From assembly GCA_016200225.1 (NCBI GenBank), contig JACQFD010000017.1:62001-126000 (forward strand): DNA of 64,000 nucleotides. Reading direction: 5' to 3'. The position numbers and the translations under genes were made by a program. Numbering within the stretch: the stretch's first letter is position 1; the number at the start of each line of letters is the position of its first letter. The notes below the pieces were generated by a model. The model had not been told where the DNA came from and did no database searches. It saw only the letters and a list, made by a program, of their open reading frames with translations. The stretch comes from Planctomycetota bacterium (GTDB taxonomy: Bacteria > Planctomycetota > UBA1135 > JACQFD01). Below are positions 9,152 to 17,837 of this stretch, piece after piece.

Positions 9152-11113
9152 CTACTTTTCCGCGCGCACGCGCAGCGCGCGCAGGCGAAGGGTCTGTTGT
9201 ATGCGCGGCACGATTTCCAATTGTAAAATATCGACGCCCACGGGGAGCGCGATTTTGTTATCTTTGACGTCGACACGCACGGCATGCGAGCCGATTTTGT
9301 AAATTGCGCGAAGCGGAACCGGCCCCGCGAATCCGGGCTCGAATCCGCCGTCGATTTCGATCTGTATGGAGCATGGCGCGGGCGCGCGGAGCGCGGGCAA
9401 TCGTACGTTCCGGCCGGCGCCTGTGCCGCGGACGTTCCAAACACCGGCTTCGTCGAATGCGATCGATTCGAAAACGCGCGACGCGGCGCGGCCGCCGGAT
9501 TCTTTGCCAAAATCGATCGTTAGCGTTTCGCCTGGTTTTACTATAAATTCGGCGGCGACGGCGAGCGGGTCGAACAGCGACGCGGTCTTTTTATTAAATT
9601 CCAGGAATTGATCGAATCGCCCAACCTCGCTTCGATGAAATGTTATATCGGCGCGGCCGGCGCGGCGCGGAAAACCCCATGTGAACGATCCGCCGAAGAG
9701 CGGGACGCCGTTCCGGTCGTCCTCGAGGCCGTCGATCTGTATCGATGCGCCGGGCGGCAGTTCTTGCGCGATCGCGGCGACGTCGCGGAACGCGCGTTCG
9801 TGTATTTCGTACGCTTCGCGCGCCGACGCGAGATTGCGCGCGCCGAGGCGCCACGCGATCGCGCAGCCGATCATAATAAAAACCCAGCGCACGGGTCCGA
9901 GGCGCCGCAGCCCCGCGATCGATCCCGCGAGCATCAGCGCGACGCCCACCGTCGGAAAGAATAATAATCGCGTATTGATCAAATCCGGACCGAGTAGCGC
10001 GAGCGGCGCGACGGGCGCGACGCCCAGAATTAATATAAAGAATCCGAGCGCGACCGTCCTCCGCGATCCCGGCGCGAGCCCGCCCATCGCGAGCCAGATC
10101 ATCAACGGAATCGAATAAACTCCCTCGGGCGCGCGTTCGCCCAGTCCGCGCGCGCATTCGCGGAGCGGCAGCCAGTAGCGGCCGGGAAAATCTTCAATGA
10201 ACAATTGGCGCGCGCCCGGAAGCCACATCGACGCCATCGAGAGCTTCGTGTCGGATTGATAACTTCCGAGCGAACCGAGCGCGGCGAACCGGATCGCGAG
10301 CGCGATCAGTAATATTAAAAAAAAACCGCCCGCGACGGCGGCGCCGCGCCGCCACCGGCGCCAACGGCAGCCCGCCGCCGCGATTCCGGCGAGCGGAAAT
10401 AACAGAAAAACGTCCTCCTTCGACAGAAGCGCCAGGAGATATAATACTAAGGAAGGCGCGAGCGCGGCGGCGGTGATCCGGCGCCGCGGAATCGCCGCGA
10501 TCGCGGCGAGGCCGAATGTTAACGAAAGCTGGCTGTAACAATTCGAGAGCCATGCGATCGTGCCGAGCGCAAACGGGTGCAATGCAAAGATCAGCGCGGC
10601 CGCGATCGCGACGCCGCGGCGCACGGAAAGCCGGCGCAATGCCACGGCCACGAGCCACGCATTGATACAAAATAACAAATTCGAAACGGCGCGCGCGGCG
10701 GTCGCGGCGCCGGGCGTGCAATGTTCATAACACCACCAGAAAAACCAGGCGACCGGCCGCTCGAAATTTCCGGCCGACGGCTCCCCGGGCGTGAGCCAAT
10801 CGAACGGCGTGGCCGCGCGGCGCGCGCGCTCGATCAATGCGTAATCGTCGCCAAAATAACCGATCGGCCACATCTGCGACGAAACGGCGGCCGCGACCGC
10901 GAGAATCAGCGCCGGACCCGCGAATTTATGTTTAAAAAACGGGAGATGCGGCGCCGGCGCGCGGTCGCGAATGGATAATATACAAATCAACAGCAGCGCC
11001 GAGCATTGCGCCGCGTTGCGGACGGCCGCGGGCGCGCCCGCGAACTCGATGCCGATCCCGGCGGCGATGATGAGCACGCGCGCAATCATTAAGAAACGCG
11101 CCGCCGAATTCAT
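9152..11113 (-). CDS. Polytopic membrane protein, GT-C glycosyltransferase-like
   Basis: An integral membrane protein of about 653 residues. It has many hydrophobic helices over residues 1-440 and a C-terminal ~200-residue beta-rich extracytoplasmic part. The first large loop contains YFGDDYALIERAR, an acidic DD motif placed like the catalytic loop of GT-C lipid-linked glycosyltransferases. The specific substrate is unknown. The ATG at 11113 overlaps the stop codon of the upstream HAD-globin gene (ATGA), indicating translational coupling. An upstream in-frame extension with a basic low-complexity sequence was rejected. Confidence 0.75.
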   Translation of the reverse strand: MNSAARFLMIARVLIIAAGIGIEFAGAPAAVRNAAQCSALLLICILSIRDRAPAPHLPFFKHKFAGPALILAVAAAVSSQMWPIGYFGDDYALIERARRAATPFDWLTPGEPSAGNFERPVAWFFWWCYEHCTPGAATAARAVSNLLFCINAWLVAVALRRLSVRRGVAIAAALIFALHPFALGTIAWLSNCYSQLSLTFGLAAIAAIPRRRITAAALAPSLVLYLLALLSKEDVFLLFPLAGIAAAGCRWRRWRRGAAVAGGFFLILLIALAIRFAALGSLGSYQSDTKLSMASMWLPGARQLFIEDFPGRYWLPLRECARGLGERAPEGVYSIPLMIWLAMGGLAPGSRRTVALGFFILILGVAPVAPLALLGPDLINTRLLFFPTVGVALMLAGSIAGLRRLGPVRWVFIMIGCAIAWRLGARNLASAREAYEIHERAFRDVAAIAQELPPGASIQIDGLEDDRNGVPLFGGSFTWGFPRRAGRADITFHRSEVGRFDQFLEFNKKTASLFDPLAVAAEFIVKPGETLTIDFGKESGGRAASRVFESIAFDEAGVWNVRGTGAGRNVRLPALRAPAPCSIQIEIDGGFEPGFAGPVPLRAIYKIGSHAVRVDVKDNKIALPVGVDILQLEIVPRIQQTLRLRALRVRAEK

Positions 11114-12126
11114 GCGCGATTGATCAACGTCGCCGCCACGTTTTTTACATATCTCAGAAAAATGCCGCGCGCCGGCTCGGGCAATTGTACAGTTTCGACC
11201 GCGGCGCGCATGTTCTCGAGCCACGCGCGGCTGGCTGCCTCGTCGATCGGAAACGGCGCATGTCGCATGCGCAATTTCGGCGCGCCGCGTTTTTGATTAT
11301 ATTCGGAAGGACCGCCGAAAAATTGTATAAAAAACAGCGCCTGGCGCTCCGCGGCCTCTTCGAGATCCGGCGGAAACATCGCGCGGAGGCGCGCGTCGCG
11401 GTCGATTCTTTTATAAAATTCGCGCGAGAGTTGTATAAACTTGTCGCGGCCGACGAATTCGTAAATACTCAACTTCGCGCCGCCCGTGGTCGCGACCGCC
11501 GCGAGTTCCGCAAAATCGGAAACTGCAAAATCCGGTAATTGTTGTTTTAACCAATCGATCGGGCGATAACCCCACGAAACCGCGCACGACGCCGCTCCGG
11601 CCGCCGCCGCCGATTGAATATCGGGCCCCGAATCGCCGACGACGAGCGCGTCCCACGGCGTGCGTTCCAACGATTCGAGCGCGCGCAGCACCGGCCCGGC
11701 GCCCGGTTTGCGTCCGGCCGGCGTGTCGCCGCCGACGCAGGCGCGAAAATACTTTAAAACATCGAGCCCCATCAAAATTTGTATACACAATTCGGTCGGT
11801 TTATTGCTAACGATGCCGAGGCGCGCGTTTTGTGATAATTTAACGATCGCATCGAGCGCGCCCGGATACAATTGCGTCCGGTCGAGGCAGTGTTCGCGCT
11901 GATGGTCCATGTACACGGCGAGCGCTTCGTTAAAATCGACTTTTCGCTCGTCGAGCAGCGTCCGTTCGAGCAGCACGCGCACGCCGTCGCCGATCGCGGC
12001 GTTCACGGCGCCCGCCGGAATCGGCGCCAACCCGTAGCGCTGGCGCGCGTGGTTCACGCTCGCCGCGAGGTCGGCGGCCGAGTCAATGAGCGTTCCGTCG
12101 AGATCGAAAAGTATGGATGTAAACAT
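11110..12126 (-). CDS. HAD phosphatase fused to a group II truncated hemoglobin
   Basis: A 338-residue fusion. Residues 1-~213 are a phosphoglycolate phosphatase-like HAD hydrolase: FDLDGT (nucleophile Asp8), SNKP (motif III lysine) and VVGDSGPD (motif IV). Residues ~217-338 are a 2/2 truncated hemoglobin with group II marks: REFY (Phe237-Tyr238, B9-B10), FFGGPSEY, the proximal His289 in LRMRHAPF, and Trp302 (G8). Group II globins bind O2 tightly. Phosphoglycolate phosphatase removes phosphate from 2-phosphoglycolate, an oxygenation or DNA-damage by-product. The two halves are normally separate proteins. The reading frame is continuous with no stop between them. The downstream membrane gene overlaps by 4 nt. 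Confidence 0.88.
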   Translation of the reverse strand: MFTSILFDLDGTLIDSAADLAASVNHARQRYGLAPIPAGAVNAAIGDGVRVLLERTLLDERKVDFNEALAVYMDHQREHCLDRTQLYPGALDAIVKLSQNARLGIVSNKPTELCIQILMGLDVLKYFRACVGGDTPAGRKPGAGPVLRALESLERTPWDALVVGDSGPDIQSAAAAGAASCAVSWGYRPIDWLKQQLPDFAVSDFAELAAVATTGGAKLSIYEFVGRDKFIQLSREFYKRIDRDARLRAMFPPDLEEAAERQALFFIQFFGGPSEYNQKRGAPKLRMRHAPFPIDEAASRAWLENMRAAVETVQLPEPARGIFLRYVKNVAATLINRA

Positions 12127-12160
12127 TTATGCGAACGACATCTTGCCATCGTCGGGGGTC

Positions 12161-13528
12161 ATGCCGCATCTTCTGTTCGTGAATTACCCAATTTTGATGT
12201 TGTCGATCGTTGGCCTCGCGGGCGCGGCCGCTCTCGCGGGATTACAACAAAACCCGGCGCCCGCCGCCAAAGGCGGAGGACTCGACGCCGCGGCAAAGAA
12301 GAAAATCGAGACGCTCGCCGAGGATTGGTTCAAAGCGCGGCCGGCTTCGGCGTTCGAAGACTGGGACGATAAAGCGCGCGAAAAACTTCTCGAGCGCGCG
12401 AAGGCGATCGAACTCCCCGAGGGCGCGCGCAAGGACGTAATCCAAATCCTCTGGAAAGCCGCGCGCAAACACGGCGACCGCCTCGATGCTACAAAACCGT
12501 GGATCAGTAGTTTTGGAAAAGCTAGTTATTCGGTCGCGAACGCGCCGACGGCCGACGCGCCGAAAATGGGCCTCCTGGTCGGATTGCACGGCGGCGGAGA
12601 GGGCGCCGGCGACAAAAGCGAGGCGCAGGGCACGTGGAGCCCGGCGCTTTCTAAACATAAATTAATCGGAGTGTTTCCGCAGGGAATCCATCTCGTGCAC
12701 GACACGTGGAACACGATCGAGGGCGAGCGATTTATATTAAATATTATCGAAGCCGCGAAACGAACCTATGATATCGATCCCGACCGCGTGTTTTTCGCCG
12801 GTTTCAGCATGGGCGGCACGGGGAGCTGGTTCATGGCCGGGCGCCATCCTTACTTAACCGCCGGCGCGATGCCGTTCCACGGAGTTTTCTTTGCAAATCC
12901 GAGCAGCATCGATCCACATCCGACGCAGATCCACCACGGTTTCGTGCCAAACGTCCGGCACGTGCCGCTTTATTATACAACGGGCTCCGTCGACGATCAC
13001 TGTCCGCCGTATACTTATCTTTTCGCGGAAAAGTTATTAAACGATCTGCGAAAGAAGCACCCCGGCGATTATGAAATTAACTTCCGCTGCGTCGAAGGCC
13101 TCGCCCACGCGTTTCCGCCCGGCGAACCGCAGGCCGGAATGCAATGGATCCTCGATCGCAAACGAAAGACATTTCCCAAAGGCCTGACATGGGAAAACGC
13201 GCGCGATATTACCTTTGTTGCGACCGGCAACCGAATTATGGTGCATTCCTTTTATTGGTTAGGTTGCGAAAACCCGAGCGACGCCATGCAGGTCGAAGCC
13301 GAAATCAAGGGACAGAACGTTAGTTTAGAAATCAAGCGCCACGAATTGAAGGGCTTCACCGTTTATCTTTCGTCGGAATTGATCGATGTGACGAAAGAAG
13401 TGACATTGACCGTCAACGGCGAGGAAAAATTCAAGGGAGTATTGCCGCCGAGTTTCAGCGCGGTATTGGAAAGCATGTCGGATCGTTATGATCGAAATAT
13501 GGTGTTCGATCGGAGGATTGATTTTTAG
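12161..13528 (+). CDS. Exported alpha/beta hydrolase (esterase, PHB-depolymerase-like)
   Basis: About 455 residues. An N-terminal hydrophobic segment (PILMLSIVGLAGAAALAG) is followed by a charged helical region, then an alpha/beta-hydrolase domain. LVGLHGGGEG matches the oxyanion-hole strand, and FAGFSMGGTGSW holds the nucleophile serine in G-x-S-x-G. An Asp (GSVDDHCPP) and a His (EGLAHAFPPGE) are in triad order. A ~110-residue C-terminal beta-rich tail follows, perhaps a binding domain. Starts upstream of 12161 would overlap the divergent HAD-globin gene; ATG 12161 keeps the signal sequence near the N-terminus. The substrate is not determinable. Confidence 0.8.
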   Translation: MPHLLFVNYPILMLSIVGLAGAAALAGLQQNPAPAAKGGGLDAAAKKKIETLAEDWFKARPASAFEDWDDKAREKLLERAKAIELPEGARKDVIQILWKAARKHGDRLDATKPWISSFGKASYSVANAPTADAPKMGLLVGLHGGGEGAGDKSEAQGTWSPALSKHKLIGVFPQGIHLVHDTWNTIEGERFILNIIEAAKRTYDIDPDRVFFAGFSMGGTGSWFMAGRHPYLTAGAMPFHGVFFANPSSIDPHPTQIHHGFVPNVRHVPLYYTTGSVDDHCPPYTYLFAEKLLNDLRKKHPGDYEINFRCVEGLAHAFPPGEPQAGMQWILDRKRKTFPKGLTWENARDITFVATGNRIMVHSFYWLGCENPSDAMQVEAEIKGQNVSLEIKRHELKGFTVYLSSELIDVTKEVTLTVNGEEKFKGVLPPSFSAVLESMSDRYDRNMVFDRRIDF

Positions 13529-13649
13529 TATTCATACTTCACCTTAGTTGAATAAATAATACCAACGGATCGTCCATAATTTCCGTAGAACTACTGCAGA
13601 CACATCAATTTACATTTCCATGTTTTGTCCACTAATTAAGGGAGCAAGA

Positions 13650-14324
13650 ATGTTCGAAAACCACTCCAACCATTCGATCAAACTTATAATAACATTCGCC
13701 ATTGTATCAGCTGCTGCTGGATGTAAGATGGCAAATGTTGTAAGCACCCCTCTACCAACGGACGTCCCCGCTCGAGAAAAGGTTGTCGATATTGTGCCAT
13801 ACTATGCCATCGGTACATCAATGCCACCAAAGGGTGGCATACCGTTCGCGCAAATTGGTGCGCATGGCAATGGATACGCCGACTTTGAATATCTCTGCAA
13901 TCGAATAGCTAAGAAAGCGGCGGAACTTGGCGCGGACTTTGCCATTGTATATGATTCAAGGACGAATCAGGGGCCCACGATTACTTCAATATATGGAGAT
14001 TTGTTCTCTTCGACCGCGATTTCATCAACGATCCAAACGCTGAGTGTTTACGGATACGCGCTTGTAAATAGTCCAGTTTCCCTCGGAACAAAGTTCGATG
14101 ATAAAAACGTGATAATTGATATAACGCCAGACTTATCGTTTGCACGTGCTGGAATTAAAATCGGCGATCGGGTTCTCGCGATAGGCGGAATCCGATTAAC
14201 AGGCGATCCGTGGGCCAAATACAGAGCTATAAATTTGATGAGTCCAAACGTTTCCGTAAAAATTGAAGTCGTTGGACCGGACAACACAACTCGAACGGTA
14301 GATTGCAACCCTGGTCCACCATAA
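13650..14324 (+). CDS. Lipoprotein with C-terminal PDZ domain
   Basis: About 224 residues. A lipoprotein signal peptide ends in SAAAGC, with lipidation expected at that Cys near residue 25. The middle region (about 30-140) has no family I recognise; it contains CNRIAKKAAELGADFAIVYDSRT. Residues ~150-222 resemble a PDZ domain (FARAGIKIGDRVLAIGGIRL). GGGAG-like sequence (GGGAGCAAG) precedes the ATG at 13650. The base composition is visibly more AT-rich than the neighbours, which may mean transfer. Possibly an envelope protease adaptor or a scaffold. Confidence 0.75.
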   Translation: MFENHSNHSIKLIITFAIVSAAAGCKMANVVSTPLPTDVPAREKVVDIVPYYAIGTSMPPKGGIPFAQIGAHGNGYADFEYLCNRIAKKAAELGADFAIVYDSRTNQGPTITSIYGDLFSSTAISSTIQTLSVYGYALVNSPVSLGTKFDDKNVIIDITPDLSFARAGIKIGDRVLAIGGIRLTGDPWAKYRAINLMSPNVSVKIEVVGPDNTTRTVDCNPGPP

Positions 14325-14367
14325 CAGCAAGAGCAAATACGCGCATTAGACCAATAAAACTAATAAC

Positions 14368-14772
14368 CTATCGTATGTTTCCGTGCCTCCGTGGCAAGCG
14401 CGTTGAGCGCCCGTTTACGTTTGGAATGCTTTGCGCTTTGAATCGAATTATATCATCGGCACGCAACCGCCGATGAGTGCCAACCTGTTTGTGCGGAATC
14501 TTCTTATCCGCGATGAGTTTAATTAAATGCGGGCGCGAAAGATTAAGAATATCGGCCGCCTGCTGGGTCGTGAGTCCTGCGTGAATCCAAAGCAATGTAA
14601 CGGCGTTGCCATTTACCATCTGGTCGGGAATCTCCAAGAACAGATTGATGGCCTCGGCGGGTACTTGAACGGCACGGTCGACGGCCGCGAATAATCGGAC
14701 CAATCGACCAGTTCTTGGAGCACGACGCACTACTTCGAATTCCCTTGAGCGCTTTCTTGGCTTTGCTGTCAT
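14368..14772 (-). CDS. Orphan excisionase/MerR-type HTH antitoxin, apparently frameshifted at its C-terminus
   Basis: The protein has the fold of antitoxins that accompany PIN toxins: GLTTQQAADILNLSRPHLIKLI, then VGTHRRLRADDIIRFKAQ. After that point the frame runs into an unrelated tail (SIPNVNGRSTRLP). Another frame continues as HSKRKRALNALATEARKHTIGY and stops at 14360-14362; that is what the family's C-terminus normally looks like. A one-base deletion between about 14429 and 14440 would explain it. No PIN toxin gene lies next to it. It is therefore probably a decaying TA remnant, or a sequencing error. The start is uncertain: ATG 14772 was chosen, and 14847 is possible. Confidence 0.65.
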   Translation of the reverse strand: MTAKPRKRSREFEVVRRAPRTGRLVRLFAAVDRAVQVPAEAINLFLEIPDQMVNGNAVTLLWIHAGLTTQQAADILNLSRPHLIKLIADKKIPHKQVGTHRRLRADDIIRFKAQSIPNVNGRSTRLPRRHGNIR

Positions 14773-14998
14773 CCCATATGGACGGCGGTGTGACGAAATG
14801 AACCAAGGCGGATCTCGATTGTGATGTTTACGACGACGTATAGCCATCGACTGTTTAAGGCTAGTGCTTTAACACATCAAACAAAAAAAGCACAACGCGC
14901 GATTCGGGGGGAGAATCGCCGCGCGGGTCGACAGTCCGGGTCCGGGAACACGAAGCGCGCGCACGAACAATCCAACCAAAAATTCATTCTAATTATTA

Positions 14999-15781
14999 TC
15001 AATCGAACTGAACGGACCTTTTTGTAAATGCCCCGTCCATCCACCAACCGGTGATTGGAAAGGTTACTTTTGGCTTTTTGTCGCCGACCGCGCCCGCGGC
15101 GATCAGCAGCGGCGCAAAGTGCTCCCATGTCGGCAACGCCAAATGGATGGCGGGCGCGCGGACTTGAAAGTTTATAAGCGCGTCGACGTCGAATCGTAAT
15201 AATACGTCGGCGGTCCAATCGTCGAATTCGCGCGCCCACGCGGGTATGCCGGGACGAAAAGCGAATGCCATATTATGCGTTAGAAAGCCGCTTCCGAATA
15301 CTAAAACATCTTCGTCGCGAAGGGGGGCGAGCGCGCGGCCGAGATTGTACAATTCCATCGCGTCGAGGCCTGGCATCGACAACTGCAGCACGGGAATATT
15401 GGCATTTGGGTACATGGCGACGAGCGGCACGTAAGCGCCATGGTCGAGGCCGCGTTTCCGATCGTCTGCAAACTTTATATTACTTTTATGTAACAGGTCG
15501 CGAACGCGGACGGCGAGTTCGGGCGCGCCCGGCGCGGGATATTTTGTTTGATAATATCGCTCCGGAAATGCGTAAAAATCATGAATAAGCGGCGCCGCCG
15601 CCGTCGCGCCTATCGTCGCGGGGCGCGCCTCCCAGTGCGCCGAAATCATGAGTATGCTTTTCGGCGCGGGCATCGCGACCGCCCAATTGTTTAATTCACG
15701 CATCCATGCTTCGTCGTCGAGCAGCGGCGGCGCGCCGTGCGCCGCGAAAATGACGGGCATCCGCGCGGACATTCCCATCAT
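14999..15781 (-). CDS. Class III extradiol dioxygenase, YgiD/DODA family
   Basis: 260 residues, normal for the LigB-like family that includes 4,5-DOPA dioxygenase (YgiD) and aromatic ring-cleavage enzymes. Expected metal-ligand and active-site histidines are present: AAHGAPP (His15), ISAHWE, GLDHGAY, GFLTHN and TWEHF. The family cleaves catechol-type rings with O2 using Zn or Fe; the substrate here is unknown. The ATG overlaps the stop of the upstream TPR/PA14 gene (ATGA), so the two are translationally coupled. Confidence 0.87.
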   Translation of the reverse strand: MMGMSARMPVIFAAHGAPPLLDDEAWMRELNNWAVAMPAPKSILMISAHWEARPATIGATAAAPLIHDFYAFPERYYQTKYPAPGAPELAVRVRDLLHKSNIKFADDRKRGLDHGAYVPLVAMYPNANIPVLQLSMPGLDAMELYNLGRALAPLRDEDVLVFGSGFLTHNMAFAFRPGIPAWAREFDDWTADVLLRFDVDALINFQVRAPAIHLALPTWEHFAPLLIAAGAVGDKKPKVTFPITGWWMDGAFTKRSVQFD

Positions 15782-17148
15782 TTCTCACAAAAAAAATGAT
15801 CCGCCAGCCGGAGCGGTTTTTCGCGGTCGGAGACGCCGATTTTTAGTATAATTCTCGCGCCGCCGGTTTCGTCGTAATGTTCGACGCGGATTTTGTGATA
15901 GCCGGCGATCAGTTCGACGTCGGCGGATCCGTAATAATTTTCATAGCCCATGTCGCGCCAGTTTTCGAGGAGCATTCGCCCGTCGAGCGAGAATCGCGAG
16001 CCGTCGTTGGCGATTATAAATATACTATATTTCCCGTCGACGGGCGCCATGAACCAGCCGTCCCAGCGCGCGCTGAAACCGTCGGCGGGAACGCCGGGGG
16101 CGGGCGAACCGTTCTGCCAGTCGAAATCGATTTCGGCGTCAACGCGTTTTGTAACTTCTTTTGACAGTTCTTTATCTTTATAAAACGTCGCGCGCAGACC
16201 GGGAATACAATTTTCCGGCTTCGACGAAAGCGGGCGCACGACTTTCTTCTGCAGCGCGGCGAAATTTCCGTCCGGAGTCCCGCGCTTGATCGAATCTAAC
16301 AATTCGCGGGCCTTCGCCCTGCCCGGATCGATCGTCAGCGCGAGTTCGAGGTCGCCCGAGGCGCCGACGGAGTCGCCGCGCTCGTTTTTACAAATAGCGC
16401 GATTGTATAGAGCGTCCGCGTCGTTTGGAAATAACAGAAGCGCGGCGTTGAATTGTAAAATCGCTTCCGCGTGGCGTTTTTCGCGCCCGAATGAAACGCC
16501 GCGGTTTCTGTAAATTTCGGGAAGGCCCGGGGCCAGCGCCTCCGCGCGGTCGAAATCGCGCCGCGCCAGATCAAAGTCTCCCTTCGCGAGCGCGATGCAG
16601 CCGCGATTATGCAACAATGCGCCCTCGAGGCCGCGCGCGTCGAGCGGTTTTAGATAGATACATTTGTCGTCGGTCCCCCGGCCCAGCGTCGCGCGGAGTT
16701 TTTCGGCCGGACCGATCTCGCCGCCGCGCGTCGTTTCGAACGCGAGCGCCTCCGCGCCGCCGCCCAACTGTACAAAAAAATGGTTCGGCGCCGCGACGCC
16801 CGCGAACTCCGTCCCCGCGCGATCGCCGATCGCGAGCGCGATCAACGAAAGAGATAAACAATATCCTTTTTTTGTAGCGAGTACCGAATCTAAATAAAAG
16901 GTCTCCGGCGCGTCGAGCGCGCCGTCGCCGCGAAATCCCCCTTCGTTGAAAAGCGTTTTGCGCAGCGCTTCCAGCTTCGCGCGCGGCGATTTTGCCGCGG
17001 CCGCGTGTTTTAGATAAATCCCCGCAAGGCGCTCGATTTCGGCGCGCGCGAATTTTTCGTTAAAATCGAGCCGGCGCTCGCGCCCGAGCGCGATCGCCAT
17101 TTCGAGCGCGGACGCGGGAACGCTCGCGGGGCGCGATGCCGACTGCAC
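15778..17148 (-). CDS. SirB1-like transglutaminase fold + TPR + PA14 protein
   Basis: Three parts are seen. Residues ~20-160 match the SirB1/transglutaminase-like core (FLDSVLATKKGYCLSLSLIALAIGDR with the candidate Cys, then APNHFFVQL). Residues ~175-290 form TPR repeats (LLHNRGCIALAKGDFDLARRDFDRA). Residues ~310-456 are a PA14 domain (GLRATFYKD ... GKYSIFIIANDGSRFSLDG). PA14 usually binds carbohydrate outside the cell, yet from this GTG start there is no signal peptide. An excellent signal sequence is encoded in frame just upstream but has only ATT as a possible start at 17232 (see findings). The downstream dioxygenase overlaps by 4 nt. Confidence 0.78.
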   Translation of the reverse strand: MQSASRPASVPASALEMAIALGRERRLDFNEKFARAEIERLAGIYLKHAAAAKSPRAKLEALRKTLFNEGGFRGDGALDAPETFYLDSVLATKKGYCLSLSLIALAIGDRAGTEFAGVAAPNHFFVQLGGGAEALAFETTRGGEIGPAEKLRATLGRGTDDKCIYLKPLDARGLEGALLHNRGCIALAKGDFDLARRDFDRAEALAPGLPEIYRNRGVSFGREKRHAEAILQFNAALLLFPNDADALYNRAICKNERGDSVGASGDLELALTIDPGRAKARELLDSIKRGTPDGNFAALQKKVVRPLSSKPENCIPGLRATFYKDKELSKEVTKRVDAEIDFDWQNGSPAPGVPADGFSARWDGWFMAPVDGKYSIFIIANDGSRFSLDGRMLLENWRDMGYENYYGSADVELIAGYHKIRVEHYDETGGARIILKIGVSDREKPLRLADHFFCEK

Positions 17149-17233
17149 TTGCGTCCGCGACGCTCCGGTGAATCCGGCGATGCAAAGGATCGCCGGATAT
17201 AAAAATAAACCGGCGGTTCGAATATCTGTAATC

Positions 17234-17653
17234 TTACTTTTTCTCGACTTTCAATTCCGCGCCTTTTTTCTTAAAGTCGGCGATTTCGGCCTTGAGGCGC
17301 TCGATTTCGGTCTTTAATAAATAATTCTCGAAACGCAACGATTCGTCGGCGGAGCGGACGCGGCCCGTGAAGCTCTTGAATTGGTTATCATTAAGAACGC
17401 CGATCGCCTGCATTTCGAAAACCGAATCGTGCTTTTCGTGCGCGAGGCAGCCCATGCCGTCGTGATGCGATTTCGCGATGAACGCGCGATGCTCGGACTG
17501 GCACGCGAAAATCGCGCGGAGCTGGTCGGTGTTGAGATCGAGTTTTTGTAGTCTTCGGACCACTTGATCCGAATTATCAAAACACGCGAGCGCGGCGGGC
17601 GCGGCCGCGAGCAAAACGAGAACCGTGGTGCCGATGGCGAACAGTGGACGCAT
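17234..17653 (-). CDS. Small exported protein with C-terminal coiled coil
   Basis: About 139 residues. GGAGG lies 10 nt before the ATG, and a clear signal peptide (LFAIGTTVLVLLAAAPAALA) precedes a mature start at CFDNSD. A short helical segment LDLNTDQLRAIFACQSEHRAFI and a His/Cys-rich stretch (HHDGMGCLAHEKHD) follow, then a Lys/Glu-rich coiled coil at the end. The 'LNTDQ' helix and His residues recall Spy/CpxP-type periplasmic proteins, but that is only a resemblance. It directly precedes the SirB1/TPR/PA14 gene and may share its operon. Confidence 0.72.
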   Translation of the reverse strand: MRPLFAIGTTVLVLLAAAPAALACFDNSDQVVRRLQKLDLNTDQLRAIFACQSEHRAFIAKSHHDGMGCLAHEKHDSVFEMQAIGVLNDNQFKSFTGRVRSADESLRFENYLLKTEIERLKAEIADFKKKGAELKVEKK

Positions 17654-17837
17654 GGTTGCGAATCCTCCAAAAATGGTTTTGTGGCGTTGCATCGCGCGCG
17701 GCCCGGCGCACGATGCATAAATGATAACGATCAACGCGCCGAAATGTACTCCACGGAATCTTCAGAATCCGAATAGCCACTGGAACCCTGCGCGATTTAT
17801 TCGTTCGATTCGTCGGCCGTCCATGTAAAAAACAGGC

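Noticed and set aside
14941-17153. Many antisense open frames in GC-rich genes across the window
   Set aside because: Long antisense frames are expected at this GC. They are Arg/Ala-rich, lack domains, and overlap confidently identified genes.
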